Shown here in pieces: positions 1 through 6,419 of a stretch of 15,794 bases of DNA. The first letter of the stretch is position 1. The number at the start of each line of letters is the position of its first letter. Under the pieces are notes generated by a model. The model searched no databases. It was not told the origin of the DNA and worked only from the letters and a program-made list of their open reading frames with translations. The stretch comes from QVMP01 sp047974325. GTDB taxonomy: Bacteria > Bacteroidota > Bacteroidia > Bacteroidales > Dysgonomonadaceae. The stretch spans positions 1 to 15,794 of the forward strand of contig JBKECE010000241.1 of assembly GCA_047974325.1 (NCBI GenBank). The letters are read 5' to 3'. Made by a program: the position numbers and the translations under genes.

Positions 1-723
1 GATACCCGTGTGAAAACATCAGAAGCTAATGCTTCTGCAATTGAAGGTGAAAATACAGCAAAAATTACAATCGCTAATTCTGATGCAACTCGTCGTGAGA
101 GAGAAGCCGATGCTTTACGCATAGCTATTTCTGCCGAAAAAGTTCAACAAGCGAAAGCCTTGGAAGAGGCCTATCAGGCAGAACAAAAAGCAGAGTTGGC
201 CAGATCCGAAAGAGAACGCTCTACCCAAATCGCCAATGTCGTAGTACCTGCTGAAATTGAAAAACAAAAAATCATCATAGAAGCTCAGGCCGAAGCCGAG
301 AAAGTCAGAGTACAAGCCAAAGGTGAAGCAGATGCAACATTTGCTAAGATGGATGCAGAAGCTAGAGGTTTGTTCGAAATATTGACCAAGCAAGCCGAAG
401 GTTACAAAGAAATGGTTGAAGCTGCAGGAGGAAATGCGACTGATGCATATCAATTACTTTTAATTGAAAAATTACCCGAATTGGTTAAAACTCAGGTTGA
501 AGCTATCAAGAATATTAAGATTGACAAAGTTACAGTTTGGGATTCCGGAAACAACGAAGGTGAAAAAACATCAACAGCCAATTTTGTGTCAGGTTTGATG
601 AAAAGTGTTCCTCCTTTGAACGATTTATTCAACCTTGCCGGTATGAATTTGCCAGCCTATCTCAAAGGAAAAGATGTGCAAGATGGCGAAGCCACTGATG
701 TAACCGAGCCGGATAAAAAATAA
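1..723 (+). CDS. Flotillin-like SPFH-family protein, C-terminal part (5' truncated)
   Basis: The reading frame is open from the first base of the window, so the gene starts upstream. An internal GTG at position 10 is not a credible start. The visible 240 residues are the long Ala/Glu/Lys/Gln-rich coiled-coil half of a flotillin. They begin in an EGENTAKITIANSDATRRERE-like stretch and continue through many heptads with EAQAEAEKV and AKGEADA repeats. A more globular end follows, with LLLIEKLPELV and the VTVWDSG strand, and a hydrophobic Met/Leu/Pro tail. Bacterial flotillins assemble as oligomeric scaffolds on the cytoplasmic face of the membrane and mark lipid-ordered microdomains. The N-terminal membrane anchor and SPFH domain lie outside the window. 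The gene ends 27 bases before a bidirectional terminator. The family call is firm; the exact subfamily (FloT-, FloA- or YqiK-like) cannot be decided from this part. Confidence 0.88.
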   Translation, partial: DTRVKTSEANASAIEGENTAKITIANSDATRREREADALRIAISAEKVQQAKALEEAYQAEQKAELARSERERSTQIANVVVPAEIEKQKIIIEAQAEAEKVRVQAKGEADATFAKMDAEARGLFEILTKQAEGYKEMVEAAGGNATDAYQLLLIEKLPELVKTQVEAIKNIKIDKVTVWDSGNNEGEKTSTANFVSGLMKSVPPLNDLFNLAGMNLPAYLKGKDVQDGEATDVTEPDKK

Positions 724-750
724 TTAAGGTGTATTCCTTTTCATAGAACA

Positions 751-790
751 AAATATAGCCTGAAGAATTCTTCAGGCTATATTTATTTTT
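751..790. terminator. Bidirectional intrinsic terminator, perfect palindrome
   Basis: Positions 751-784 are a perfect inverted repeat. Each arm contains ATAGCCTGAA and its complement, and the centre is GAATTC. The stem is flanked by A-rich sequence on the left and by a T-rich stretch (ATTTATTTTTT) on the right. It lies between the flotillin stop and the aroC stop, which face each other, so it can serve both transcripts. The right-hand T tract is the better one, so termination of the rightward flotillin transcript looks stronger. Confidence 0.88.
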
Positions 791-839
791 TAATCTCAGA
801 CGAAATTTTCTAAACTTTATTATTTCTGGACAGACACAA

Positions 840-1904
840 CTATCGTGCCTTATTTAACAAATAATAGTCAAGAATTGTCATTGCAGCCATAGCCTCTACA
901 ATCGGTACAGCCCGTGGCAACACACATGGATCATGTCTGCCTCTTGCTTTTAGTTGAGTATCTTCACCAGATGTATTCACAGTATCCTGTTGCATCAGGA
1001 TTGTTGCAACAGGCTTAAATGCCACTCTGAAATAAATATCCTGTCCATTTGATATTCCTCCCTGAATTCCACCCGAATGATTTGTCAAAGTTGAGATTTT
1101 GCCTTCATTGTTTCGAAAAACATCATTCATCTGTGATCCCCGATGCAAAACATCAAATCCGCTTCCATATTCAAAACCTTTCACTGCATTAATCCCTAGC
1201 ATGGCAGCACCTAATTCTGCATGAAGCTTTCCAAAAACAGGCTCACCCAATCCTACCGGAACACCCTTGACAATGCAGGTTATCACACCTCCAATAGTAT
1301 CGCCTTTGGCCTTTACATCTTCTATCAATGAAATCATTTCCTGTGCTTTCACCGGATCGGGACACCTGACAGGTGTAGATTCTATCATATCCAAGTCATA
1401 TTCTGTGTACGGTTTATCCAATAAAATATGTCCAACCTGCGAAGTATATGCTTTAATATCAATGCCCAACTGTTGCAAAACTAATTTGGCGATAGCTCCA
1501 CCCACACATCGGGCTATTGTTTCCCGTGCCGAAGACCTTCCTCCTCCCCGATGATCTCTGATTCCATATTTTTGTTGGTAGGTATAATCTGCATGAGACG
1601 GACGATACACTTCTTTCATGTTATCATAATCAGAGGAATGCTGATTATTGTTATATATAGCAAAACCGATGGGTGTACCAGTCGTTTTACCATCATATAT
1701 TCCTGAAAGAAACTGCACTTCATCGGCTTCTTTCCGCGATGTAGTTATTTTAGACTGTCCCGGACGGCGGCGATTCAGTTCGTTCTGGATAAATGCCATA
1801 TCAATATCAATTCCTGCCGGACAACCATCTATTACACCGCCAATTGCAACACCATGAGACTCGCCGAATGTTGTCAACCTATATATATTACCAAATGTAT
1901 TCAT
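840..1904 (-). CDS. aroC: Chorismate synthase
   Basis: AroC converts 5-enolpyruvylshikimate-3-phosphate to chorismate using reduced FMN. It is the last common step of aromatic amino-acid, folate and menaquinone synthesis, and the enzyme acts in the cytoplasm as a tetramer. From ATG 1904 the protein is 354 residues, a normal length. All family signatures are present: FGESHG with His17 near the N-terminus, YGIRDHRGGGRSSARET at about 113-129, and RHDPCVLPRAVPIVEAM at about 323-339. The open frame extends ten codons upstream to a TTG at 1934. That TTG lies inside a near-perfect -7 promoter box (1932-1939), and MNTFGNIYRLTTFGESHG is the standard N-terminus, so 1904 is the start. The gene is monocistronic: it has its own promoter, a terminator isolates it from the nitroreductase upstream, and it shares its 3' terminator with the flotillin gene. 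Confidence 0.97.
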   Translation of the reverse strand: MNTFGNIYRLTTFGESHGVAIGGVIDGCPAGIDIDMAFIQNELNRRRPGQSKITTSRKEADEVQFLSGIYDGKTTGTPIGFAIYNNNQHSSDYDNMKEVYRPSHADYTYQQKYGIRDHRGGGRSSARETIARCVGGAIAKLVLQQLGIDIKAYTSQVGHILLDKPYTEYDLDMIESTPVRCPDPVKAQEMISLIEDVKAKGDTIGGVITCIVKGVPVGLGEPVFGKLHAELGAAMLGINAVKGFEYGSGFDVLHRGSQMNDVFRNNEGKISTLTNHSGGIQGGISNGQDIYFRVAFKPVATILMQQDTVNTSGEDTQLKARGRHDPCVLPRAVPIVEAMAAMTILDYYLLNKAR

Positions 1905-1931
1905 TCGTTTATTTTGATTTTGTATGAACAA

Positions 1932-1939
1932 CAAAGATA
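1932..1939 (-). promoter_or_regulatory. Bacteroidota -7 promoter box of aroC
   Basis: On the minus strand this reads TATCTTTG, an exact match to the TAnnTTTG -7 element used by the Bacteroidota primary sigma factor. No TTTG -33 element sits at the usual distance. Transcription would start near 1926, giving a leader of about 22 bases to the aroC ATG. Confidence 0.6.
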
Positions 1940-1976
1940 AATAAACTCACAATATAAGAGTACTCTTTGTGATGCC

Positions 1977-2012
1977 AAAAAAATAAAGGAGAAGAACAAA
2001 TCAACTCCTTTA
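1977..2012 (-). terminator. Intrinsic terminator of the nitroreductase gene
   Basis: On the minus strand an 8-bp perfect stem (TAAAGGAG with CTCCTTTA) encloses a 13-base loop. The stem covers 1984-1991 and 2005-2012 and is followed at once by seven T residues (1977-1983 as A on the plus strand). It lies 142 bases past the nitroreductase stop and just upstream of the aroC promoter, so it insulates aroC from readthrough. Confidence 0.8.
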
Positions 2013-2153
2013 TAAGAATAATAGTGTTTAATCATGTAATAACTACATGTATTTTTTAGGATTGCAAATATATAAATTTATATTGATCCAAAACTACTTT
2101 TGCAGCCTCTCTTTGATTGTATAATTATTGAATTATAATCTTCGATCTGATAA

Positions 2154-2786
2154 TTAATCTATTATATCAAAAAGATCTTTGTTGTTTTTTCTAACTTTTT
2201 TCTGATTTAACAGATAATCACTCGTTTCATCTCTATAGCCAAGCGGAAAAAGCAAAACTGAAGTCAAATCTTTTTCTGATAGACCTAACATATTATCCAA
2301 TTCATCAGAATCAAAACCTTCTATTGGGGTTGAATCTATTTTAAGATTGGCAGCAGCGATCGAAGCATAAGCCATTGCTATATATACCTGATGCGAAGTC
2401 CATTCCACCTTTTCTCTGTCCGGCATCGCAATAATACCACTGAATCGGTCACGAAAAGAAGCTAAAACTTCTGTATTTTGATTTCTGACCTCCGCTATAT
2501 ATTTGATATAATTGTCAACAACACGGTCATCAACTTTCGTATATGCTGCAAAGACAAGCAGATGTGAACATCCTCTCAGCATCAGTTGTCTGGGTGCGGC
2601 TGCTTCTTCAATTTTTTCAATCAAGCTTTTATCGCTTATCACCAACACTTTATATGCCTGAAGCCCCATAGACGTAGGAGCTAACCGAATTGCTTCCAAA
2701 ATTGTATCGAGACTTTCCTTCGGAATGAGCTTCCCGTTCATTCGTTTGGTCGCATATCTCCAATTCAGATCTTCCAATAAACTCAT
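2154..2786 (-). CDS. NfsB-like nitroreductase family NAD(P)H:FMN oxidoreductase
   Basis: This is a 210-residue flavoprotein of the nitroreductase fold, normal in length. The N-terminal RYATKRM (10-16) matches the RRYSTKxF FMN-phosphate region. LAPTSMGLQAYKVLVI (35-50) is the flavin-contact segment, PIEGFD (154-159) matches the conserved flavin-binding loop before the last helices, and FPLGYRDE (180-187) matches the LGYRxxxD end motif. Family members reduce nitroaromatics, quinones or flavins with two-electron transfers as cytoplasmic homodimers; the natural substrate here is unknown. The ATG at 2786 begins a typical MSLLEDLNWRYATK start. The gene lies 82 bases downstream of a ferredoxin gene on the same strand, with a terminator and no recognisable promoter between them. 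It is therefore probably expressed by readthrough, and the ferredoxin could be a redox partner, though this is inferred from position only. Confidence 0.92.
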   Translation of the reverse strand: MSLLEDLNWRYATKRMNGKLIPKESLDTILEAIRLAPTSMGLQAYKVLVISDKSLIEKIEEAAAPRQLMLRGCSHLLVFAAYTKVDDRVVDNYIKYIAEVRNQNTEVLASFRDRFSGIIAMPDREKVEWTSHQVYIAMAYASIAAANLKIDSTPIEGFDSDELDNMLGLSEKDLTSVLLFPLGYRDETSDYLLNQKKVRKNNKDLFDIID

Positions 2787-2811
2787 TTTATCTTATTATT
2801 ATATTTATAAA

Positions 2812-2845
2812 TAAAAAAAGACCGCCAATAGAAAATTGTGCGGTC
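2812..2845 (-). terminator. Intercistronic intrinsic terminator between ferredoxin and nitroreductase genes
   Basis: On the minus strand GACCGC (2840-2845) pairs with GCGGTC (2820-2825). An inner CAAT/ATTG pair with one bulged A extends the stem. Seven T residues (2813-2819 as A on the plus strand) follow directly. It starts 24 bases after the ferredoxin stop and ends 25 bases before the nitroreductase ATG. It probably sets high ferredoxin and lower nitroreductase output. Confidence 0.82.
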
Positions 2846-2868
2846 ATTCTTTTTCTTTTTTTCACCTA

Positions 2869-3036
2869 TTATGCAGAATGTATTGCTTCTGAAGGGCAAA
2901 CATCGGCACAAGTGCCACAATCTGTACAAGCATCCGGATCAATAATATAGATTTCTCCTTCTGAAATTGCATTTACAGGACACTCGTCAATACAACTTCC
3001 ACAAGCGATGCAATCTTCGTTAATTACGTAAGCCAT
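2869..3036 (-). CDS. 2[4Fe-4S] bacterial ferredoxin
   Basis: A 55-residue protein begins MAYVINEDCIACGSC and ends with the stop at 2869. Two complete cluster motifs are visible. CIACGSCIDECP (9-20) and CTDCGTCADVCP (37-48) each follow C-x2-C-x2-C-x3-C-P, giving eight cysteines for two cubane clusters in the usual cross-paired fold. Length and spacing are those of clostridial-type low-potential ferredoxins, which carry electrons for pyruvate:ferredoxin oxidoreductase, Rnf or hydrogenases in anaerobes. The gene has its own promoter with a leader of about 33 bases and a strong terminator right behind it. That layout suits an abundant short mRNA with partial readthrough into the nitroreductase gene. 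Confidence 0.96.
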   Translation of the reverse strand: MAYVINEDCIACGSCIDECPVNAISEGEIYIIDPDACTDCGTCADVCPSEAIHSA

Positions 3037-3075
3037 AACTTTGAATTTTATATATTAATACTAACTTTGATACTA

Positions 3076-3107
3076 CAAATATAACCAGAAATTAATAATT
3101 CACACAA
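3076..3107 (-). promoter_or_regulatory. Promoter of the ferredoxin gene
   Basis: On the minus strand TATATTTG (3083-3076) matches the Bacteroidota TAnnTTTG -7 element exactly. ATTG with its TTG at 3107-3105 fits the -33 element after a 21-base spacer, slightly longer than usual. Transcription would start near 3070, about 33 bases before the ATG. Confidence 0.65.
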
Positions 3108-3261
3108 TCTATTTGATTAGATTATATATATTAATCAATTATCTTTATCTATATTCAAAATTAAACTATTGTATTACAGCAGATAAAAAACGATACATTA
3201 TCGGCTACCAGCATCTTATTTTGATTGTTTCTAAAATAGACAGCAAAATTTATTTTTATTG

Positions 3262-3269
3262 TATCTTTG
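3262..3269 (+). promoter_or_regulatory. Candidate -7 promoter box of the porT-like gene
   Basis: TATCTTTG is an exact TAnnTTTG match. The same eight bases form the aroC -7 box. There is no TTG at the normal -33 distance. Transcription would begin near 3276, leaving a leader of about 60 bases. Confidence 0.5.
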
Positions 3270-3335
3270 CATTATCCAGAGACAATATAACAGGCAATAA
3301 GTCGTTATTAGATATAAGGTAAAACTATTAATATA

Positions 3336-4049
3336 TTGAAACAAATATCTTATAAAATACTATTATTTATAGTTGCATATCTTGTATCTGCACCGATTTA
3401 TGCACAACGCCAGAAGATTAAAAATCAGCCTTTTGCAGATCAAAAATTATACCATATTGGTTTTACAATTGGGTTGCATAGCCAAGATTTGATCTTATCA
3501 CACACCGGGCTGCCAACATCAAGCGGAGAAGTCTGGTTTGCTGAAATCCCATCATATACACCCGGATTCAGTGTCGGCATCATTGGAGATAGATATTTGA
3601 ACCGATATATGAATCTGAGGGTGGTTCCTTCTTTGTATTTTGGAGGTAAAGAATTTGTGTTCAGAGAACAAAATACCGGAGAGGAAATGAGAACCACTGT
3701 CAAAACAAATTACCTTTCACTGCCTGCATATATAAAATTGAGTTCGGAACGCAACAATAATATGCGTCCCTATCTATTGGCCGGAGGTTATGCTTCGATG
3801 GAAATAGGTTCAAAAAAAGATGCCGTAATCAAATTGAAAAAAACAGATTTTGGTTTAGAATTCGGCTTTGGATGTGATTTTTATATGCCTCTATTCAAAC
3901 TTTCGCCTGAACTTAAATTCTCATTTGGTCTTAGTGATTTGATAGAAAAAGATCGTTCTGACCTCACAGATAAAGATTTACAGAAATACACAGATGCACT
4001 ATCTTCGGGAAAATCGAGGATGATCACACTTACATTTAATTTTGAATAA
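3336..4049 (+). CDS. porT: PorT-like outer-membrane beta-barrel protein (type IX secretion)
   Basis: The protein is 237 residues. A Sec signal peptide occupies about residues 1-23 (hydrophobic LLFIVAYLVSAPIYA, likely cleaved before QRQ). The rest has the alternating aromatic strands of an eight-stranded barrel and ends in TLTFNFE, with the last Phe close to the C-terminus as in outer-membrane barrels. The segment YHIGFTIGLHSQDLILS (about 40-56) resembles the first strand of PorT/SprT-family proteins, as do the later NYLSLPAYIKL and RPYLLAGGYA. PorT is needed for gingipain secretion by the type IX secretion system of Porphyromonas gingivalis. The start is a TTG: an in-frame stop lies at 3315-3317, no ATG lies between, and only this start gives an intact signal peptide. 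PorT membership is inferred from strand patterns; the fallback is a generic outer-membrane beta-barrel protein. Confidence 0.75.
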   Translation: MKQISYKILLFIVAYLVSAPIYAQRQKIKNQPFADQKLYHIGFTIGLHSQDLILSHTGLPTSSGEVWFAEIPSYTPGFSVGIIGDRYLNRYMNLRVVPSLYFGGKEFVFREQNTGEEMRTTVKTNYLSLPAYIKLSSERNNNMRPYLLAGGYASMEIGSKKDAVIKLKKTDFGLEFGFGCDFYMPLFKLSPELKFSFGLSDLIEKDRSDLTDKDLQKYTDALSSGKSRMITLTFNFE

Positions 4050-4185
4050 GTTATCTTATTTGATATCTATCCCTCTTGCATAGAGTCTTTTATTGTACGT
4101 CAGGCATACCCTAAAACATAAATTCATTTTTGGCAAGAATTTTGTAGTTCTATTTTATGTAGAGAAAAATAAGGAAAATAAAGAA

Positions 4186-6402
4186 ATGAATTCAACAATA
4201 TCAGCACAAAAGAAACAAATATTAGACTTCTTGGCAAAATACCAGCTCAAAGAGGCATTTGAATCATTAATCAGACTTTCAGTTAATGTGCAGGATTGGC
4301 ATATTTCTGAAAAGTTGAGTGAATTGGAAATGACATATCGGTATATGCTTCGCTACCAATTTGAGGGTAGTGCAGATCCTGAGCGTGAAGCTGTTTATAA
4401 GAATACGCTCCGTTCATTATATGAACTGACCGATGATGTAACAGACGAGATTCTATCAATTGATTCAAATAATATATTATACGAGAGAATCCGAATTAAT
4501 GCCCTGCGAACCCCGATAACAATCACAGATTATAAAAAAAAATTGATTGATTTATCGGAAGAGCAAAGTTTGGTCGATATTCTCGATAATGGAAATGAGA
4601 AACAATTAAAAAAACGTGATTTAGCGATAAAAAGAGAACGTATAGACTCTGATTTTTTCAATGCCGTATTTATTGCCCCGCGTGCCACAGCCGGAGATTA
4701 TGCAGATTATTTGTCTATACTCGAAAGCATAGAACTTCCTTCACGGGAGAAATGTTTATTTCTATCGGCTCTCACGTTGAGTCTTATTCACCGTTTTGAT
4801 GCACGTAAAGTTCAAGTTTTAATGTCTGCTTGCGAATCGGATACGCTTATAGTCAGCCAAAGAGCTACAGTAGGACTAATCATTCTGTTGCAGATATACG
4901 ATAATCGTTGGAACTTATATCCTCAATGCCAACAACAATTGGATACTTTGTCCGAAAACATCCATTTCAGAAAATCAGTTTTAACGATAGTGAAACAGCT
5001 AATCCGATCTCGTGAAACGGAAGAAATCAGCAGAAAAATGACTGAGGAAATTATTCCTGAAATGATGAAGTTAAGTTCCAAAGCTAAGCGCAAACTCAAT
5101 ATGGATGACATTCTGGGCGATTCTGATTTTTCGGAAAAAAATCCTGAATGGAAAAAAGATATGGAAGAATCCGGCCTTGCCAATAAGCTTCAGGAATATT
5201 CTAATCTACAGATTGAAGGTGCGGATGTTTTTCACTCCACATTTGCCAACCTGAAATCCTTTACCTTTTTTAATGATCTTAGCAATTGGTTTTTACCTTT
5301 CGACCCATCATATTCCGAATTGCAGAGTCTAAACAACAGTGACAACAAAGACAGCTTGCTGTATACAGCCATTCTGAATTCAGGGCAAATGTGCAATTCC
5401 GACAAGTATTCATTCAGTCTGAGCCTGCTGCAAATTCCGAGCAGTCAAAGAGAAATGATCATGAACCAATTTGGGGAAGAAACAGAAGAAATGAAAAAGC
5501 TGCAACAAGAAGCTATGTCTGTCAATCCCAATCTGAATGATGAGATTGTTTCAAATCAATATATACAGGATTTGTACCGTTTTTTTAAAGTGTATCCGTA
5601 CAAAAATAATTTTCTTGATATCTTCTCTTTAAAGATCAATTTTTATGAAACAAGATTCATAGCACCTCTCATATCCGATATTGACAGTATGAAACAGATT
5701 GCTTCATATTGTTTCGATAAAAACTTCTTATCTGAAGCGTTAGCCATATACAGTAAATTGTCGGAACAAAATGAGACTTCTGATATCTGGCAAAAGATTG
5801 GCTATTGCAAGCAGATAAGAAACGACTTTGAAGGAGCATTAGACGCTTATCTCCACGCCGATCTACTCTTACCAGACAATACATGGACTTTAAAGCGGAT
5901 TGCACACATGTACAGGACATTGAAGCGATATGATAAAGCCATAGAATTTTACCAGAAAGCTGCCAGAGTGAAACCCAACGATTTAACTGTTGAGATGAAT
6001 ATAGGTCACTGCTATTTGGAACAAAAAGAATATGAAAAAGCTCTGAACTGCTATTTTAAGATAGAAATGCTGAGCGAAAAAAACTCCTCCAGAACATGGA
6101 GACCAATTGCTTGGACAGCTTTTCTTATGCACAGATTTGACTTAGCTAGAAAATACTATGATTTCATTTTAGCAGATAAGCCCAATGTGCACGACTATCT
6201 GAATGCAGGACACGTAGAATTGTGTGAAAAAAATTATACCAAAGCCGTGATATATTATAAAACAGTGGTTTCAAAAGAGAACGAAAATATAGAAAGCTTC
6301 ATTAATCTTTTTAATGAAGACCGGAATGAACTGATTGCTTCCGGTGTTGATAAATCTATATTTCCTTTACTATTTGACCAACTGAGATACGAGTTCAACT
6401 AA
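4186..6402 (+). CDS. Large cytoplasmic tetratricopeptide repeat protein
   Basis: The protein is 738 residues with no signal peptide. Its C-terminal third carries consecutive TPR helix pairs at about 532-565, 566-599, 600-633, roughly 637-666, and 669-702. Marker residues include the repeated Ala-Tyr/Phe-Tyr pattern in GALDAYLHAD, KAIEFYQKA and KALNCYFKI, each followed by a Pro or helix break. The first 530 residues are Glu/Lys/Leu-rich and predicted helical by eye, and match no family I recognise. TPR arrays are protein-docking scaffolds; no enzymatic motif is seen, so the partner is unknown. The frame can be extended 31 codons to a TTG at 4093. ATG 4186 is preferred because an A/G-rich leader (AAGGAAAATAAAGAA) of the Bacteroidota type stands directly before it and MNSTISAQKKQILDFL is a natural helical start. 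The last codons form one arm of a hairpin with the convergent dehydrogenase gene. Confidence 0.85.
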   Translation: MNSTISAQKKQILDFLAKYQLKEAFESLIRLSVNVQDWHISEKLSELEMTYRYMLRYQFEGSADPEREAVYKNTLRSLYELTDDVTDEILSIDSNNILYERIRINALRTPITITDYKKKLIDLSEEQSLVDILDNGNEKQLKKRDLAIKRERIDSDFFNAVFIAPRATAGDYADYLSILESIELPSREKCLFLSALTLSLIHRFDARKVQVLMSACESDTLIVSQRATVGLIILLQIYDNRWNLYPQCQQQLDTLSENIHFRKSVLTIVKQLIRSRETEEISRKMTEEIIPEMMKLSSKAKRKLNMDDILGDSDFSEKNPEWKKDMEESGLANKLQEYSNLQIEGADVFHSTFANLKSFTFFNDLSNWFLPFDPSYSELQSLNNSDNKDSLLYTAILNSGQMCNSDKYSFSLSLLQIPSSQREMIMNQFGEETEEMKKLQQEAMSVNPNLNDEIVSNQYIQDLYRFFKVYPYKNNFLDIFSLKINFYETRFIAPLISDIDSMKQIASYCFDKNFLSEALAIYSKLSEQNETSDIWQKIGYCKQIRNDFEGALDAYLHADLLLPDNTWTLKRIAHMYRTLKRYDKAIEFYQKAARVKPNDLTVEMNIGHCYLEQKEYEKALNCYFKIEMLSEKNSSRTWRPIAWTAFLMHRFDLARKYYDFILADKPNVHDYLNAGHVELCEKNYTKAVIYYKTVVSKENENIESFINLFNEDRNELIASGVDKSIFPLLFDQLRYEFN

Positions 6403-6419
6403 CTGAACTCGTTTATCTC
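6384..6419. terminator. Hairpin shared by the convergent TPR and dehydrogenase genes
   Basis: ACGAGTTCA (6389-6397) pairs perfectly with TGAACTCGT (6404-6412) around a 6-base loop. After a 2-base bulge the stem continues with GAGAT (6384-6388) against ATCTC (6415-6419). The loop carries the TAA of the TPR gene, and the right arm carries the last codons and stop of the dehydrogenase gene. Neither side has a good T run, so a classic intrinsic terminator is uncertain. A shared 3'-end stabilising or termination hairpin is likely. Confidence 0.6.

Larger units (their letters stand above)
3037..3335. other. Divergent intergenic region between the ferredoxin and porT-like genes
   Basis: This is 299 bases of very AT-rich DNA holding the outward-facing promoters described separately. 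An open frame of 69 codons from about 3113 has no recognisable protein features and ends in the porT-like leader, so I do not call it a gene. No RNA gene or riboswitch was recognised. Confidence 0.6.

Noticed and set aside
2121..2136. ATAATT-ATTG-AATTAT inverted repeat after the nitroreductase gene
   Set aside because: The stem is weak and entirely A-T. The stronger stem at 1984-2012 with seven T residues explains termination.
3113..3322. 69-codon open frame in the region before the porT-like gene
   Set aside because: It is AT-driven, rich in Ile/Tyr/Leu with no domain. It overlaps the porT-like promoter candidate and leader and has no start signal.
4045..4060. Hairpin AATAAG-TTAT-CTTATT as terminator of the porT-like gene
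   Set aside because: The stem is short and almost all A-T, overlaps the stop codon and has no following T run.
4093..4185. N-terminal extension of the TPR protein from a TTG
   Set aside because: The A/G-rich leader directly before ATG 4186 and the helical start of the protein favour the shorter form. The extension is low-complexity translation of leader sequence.
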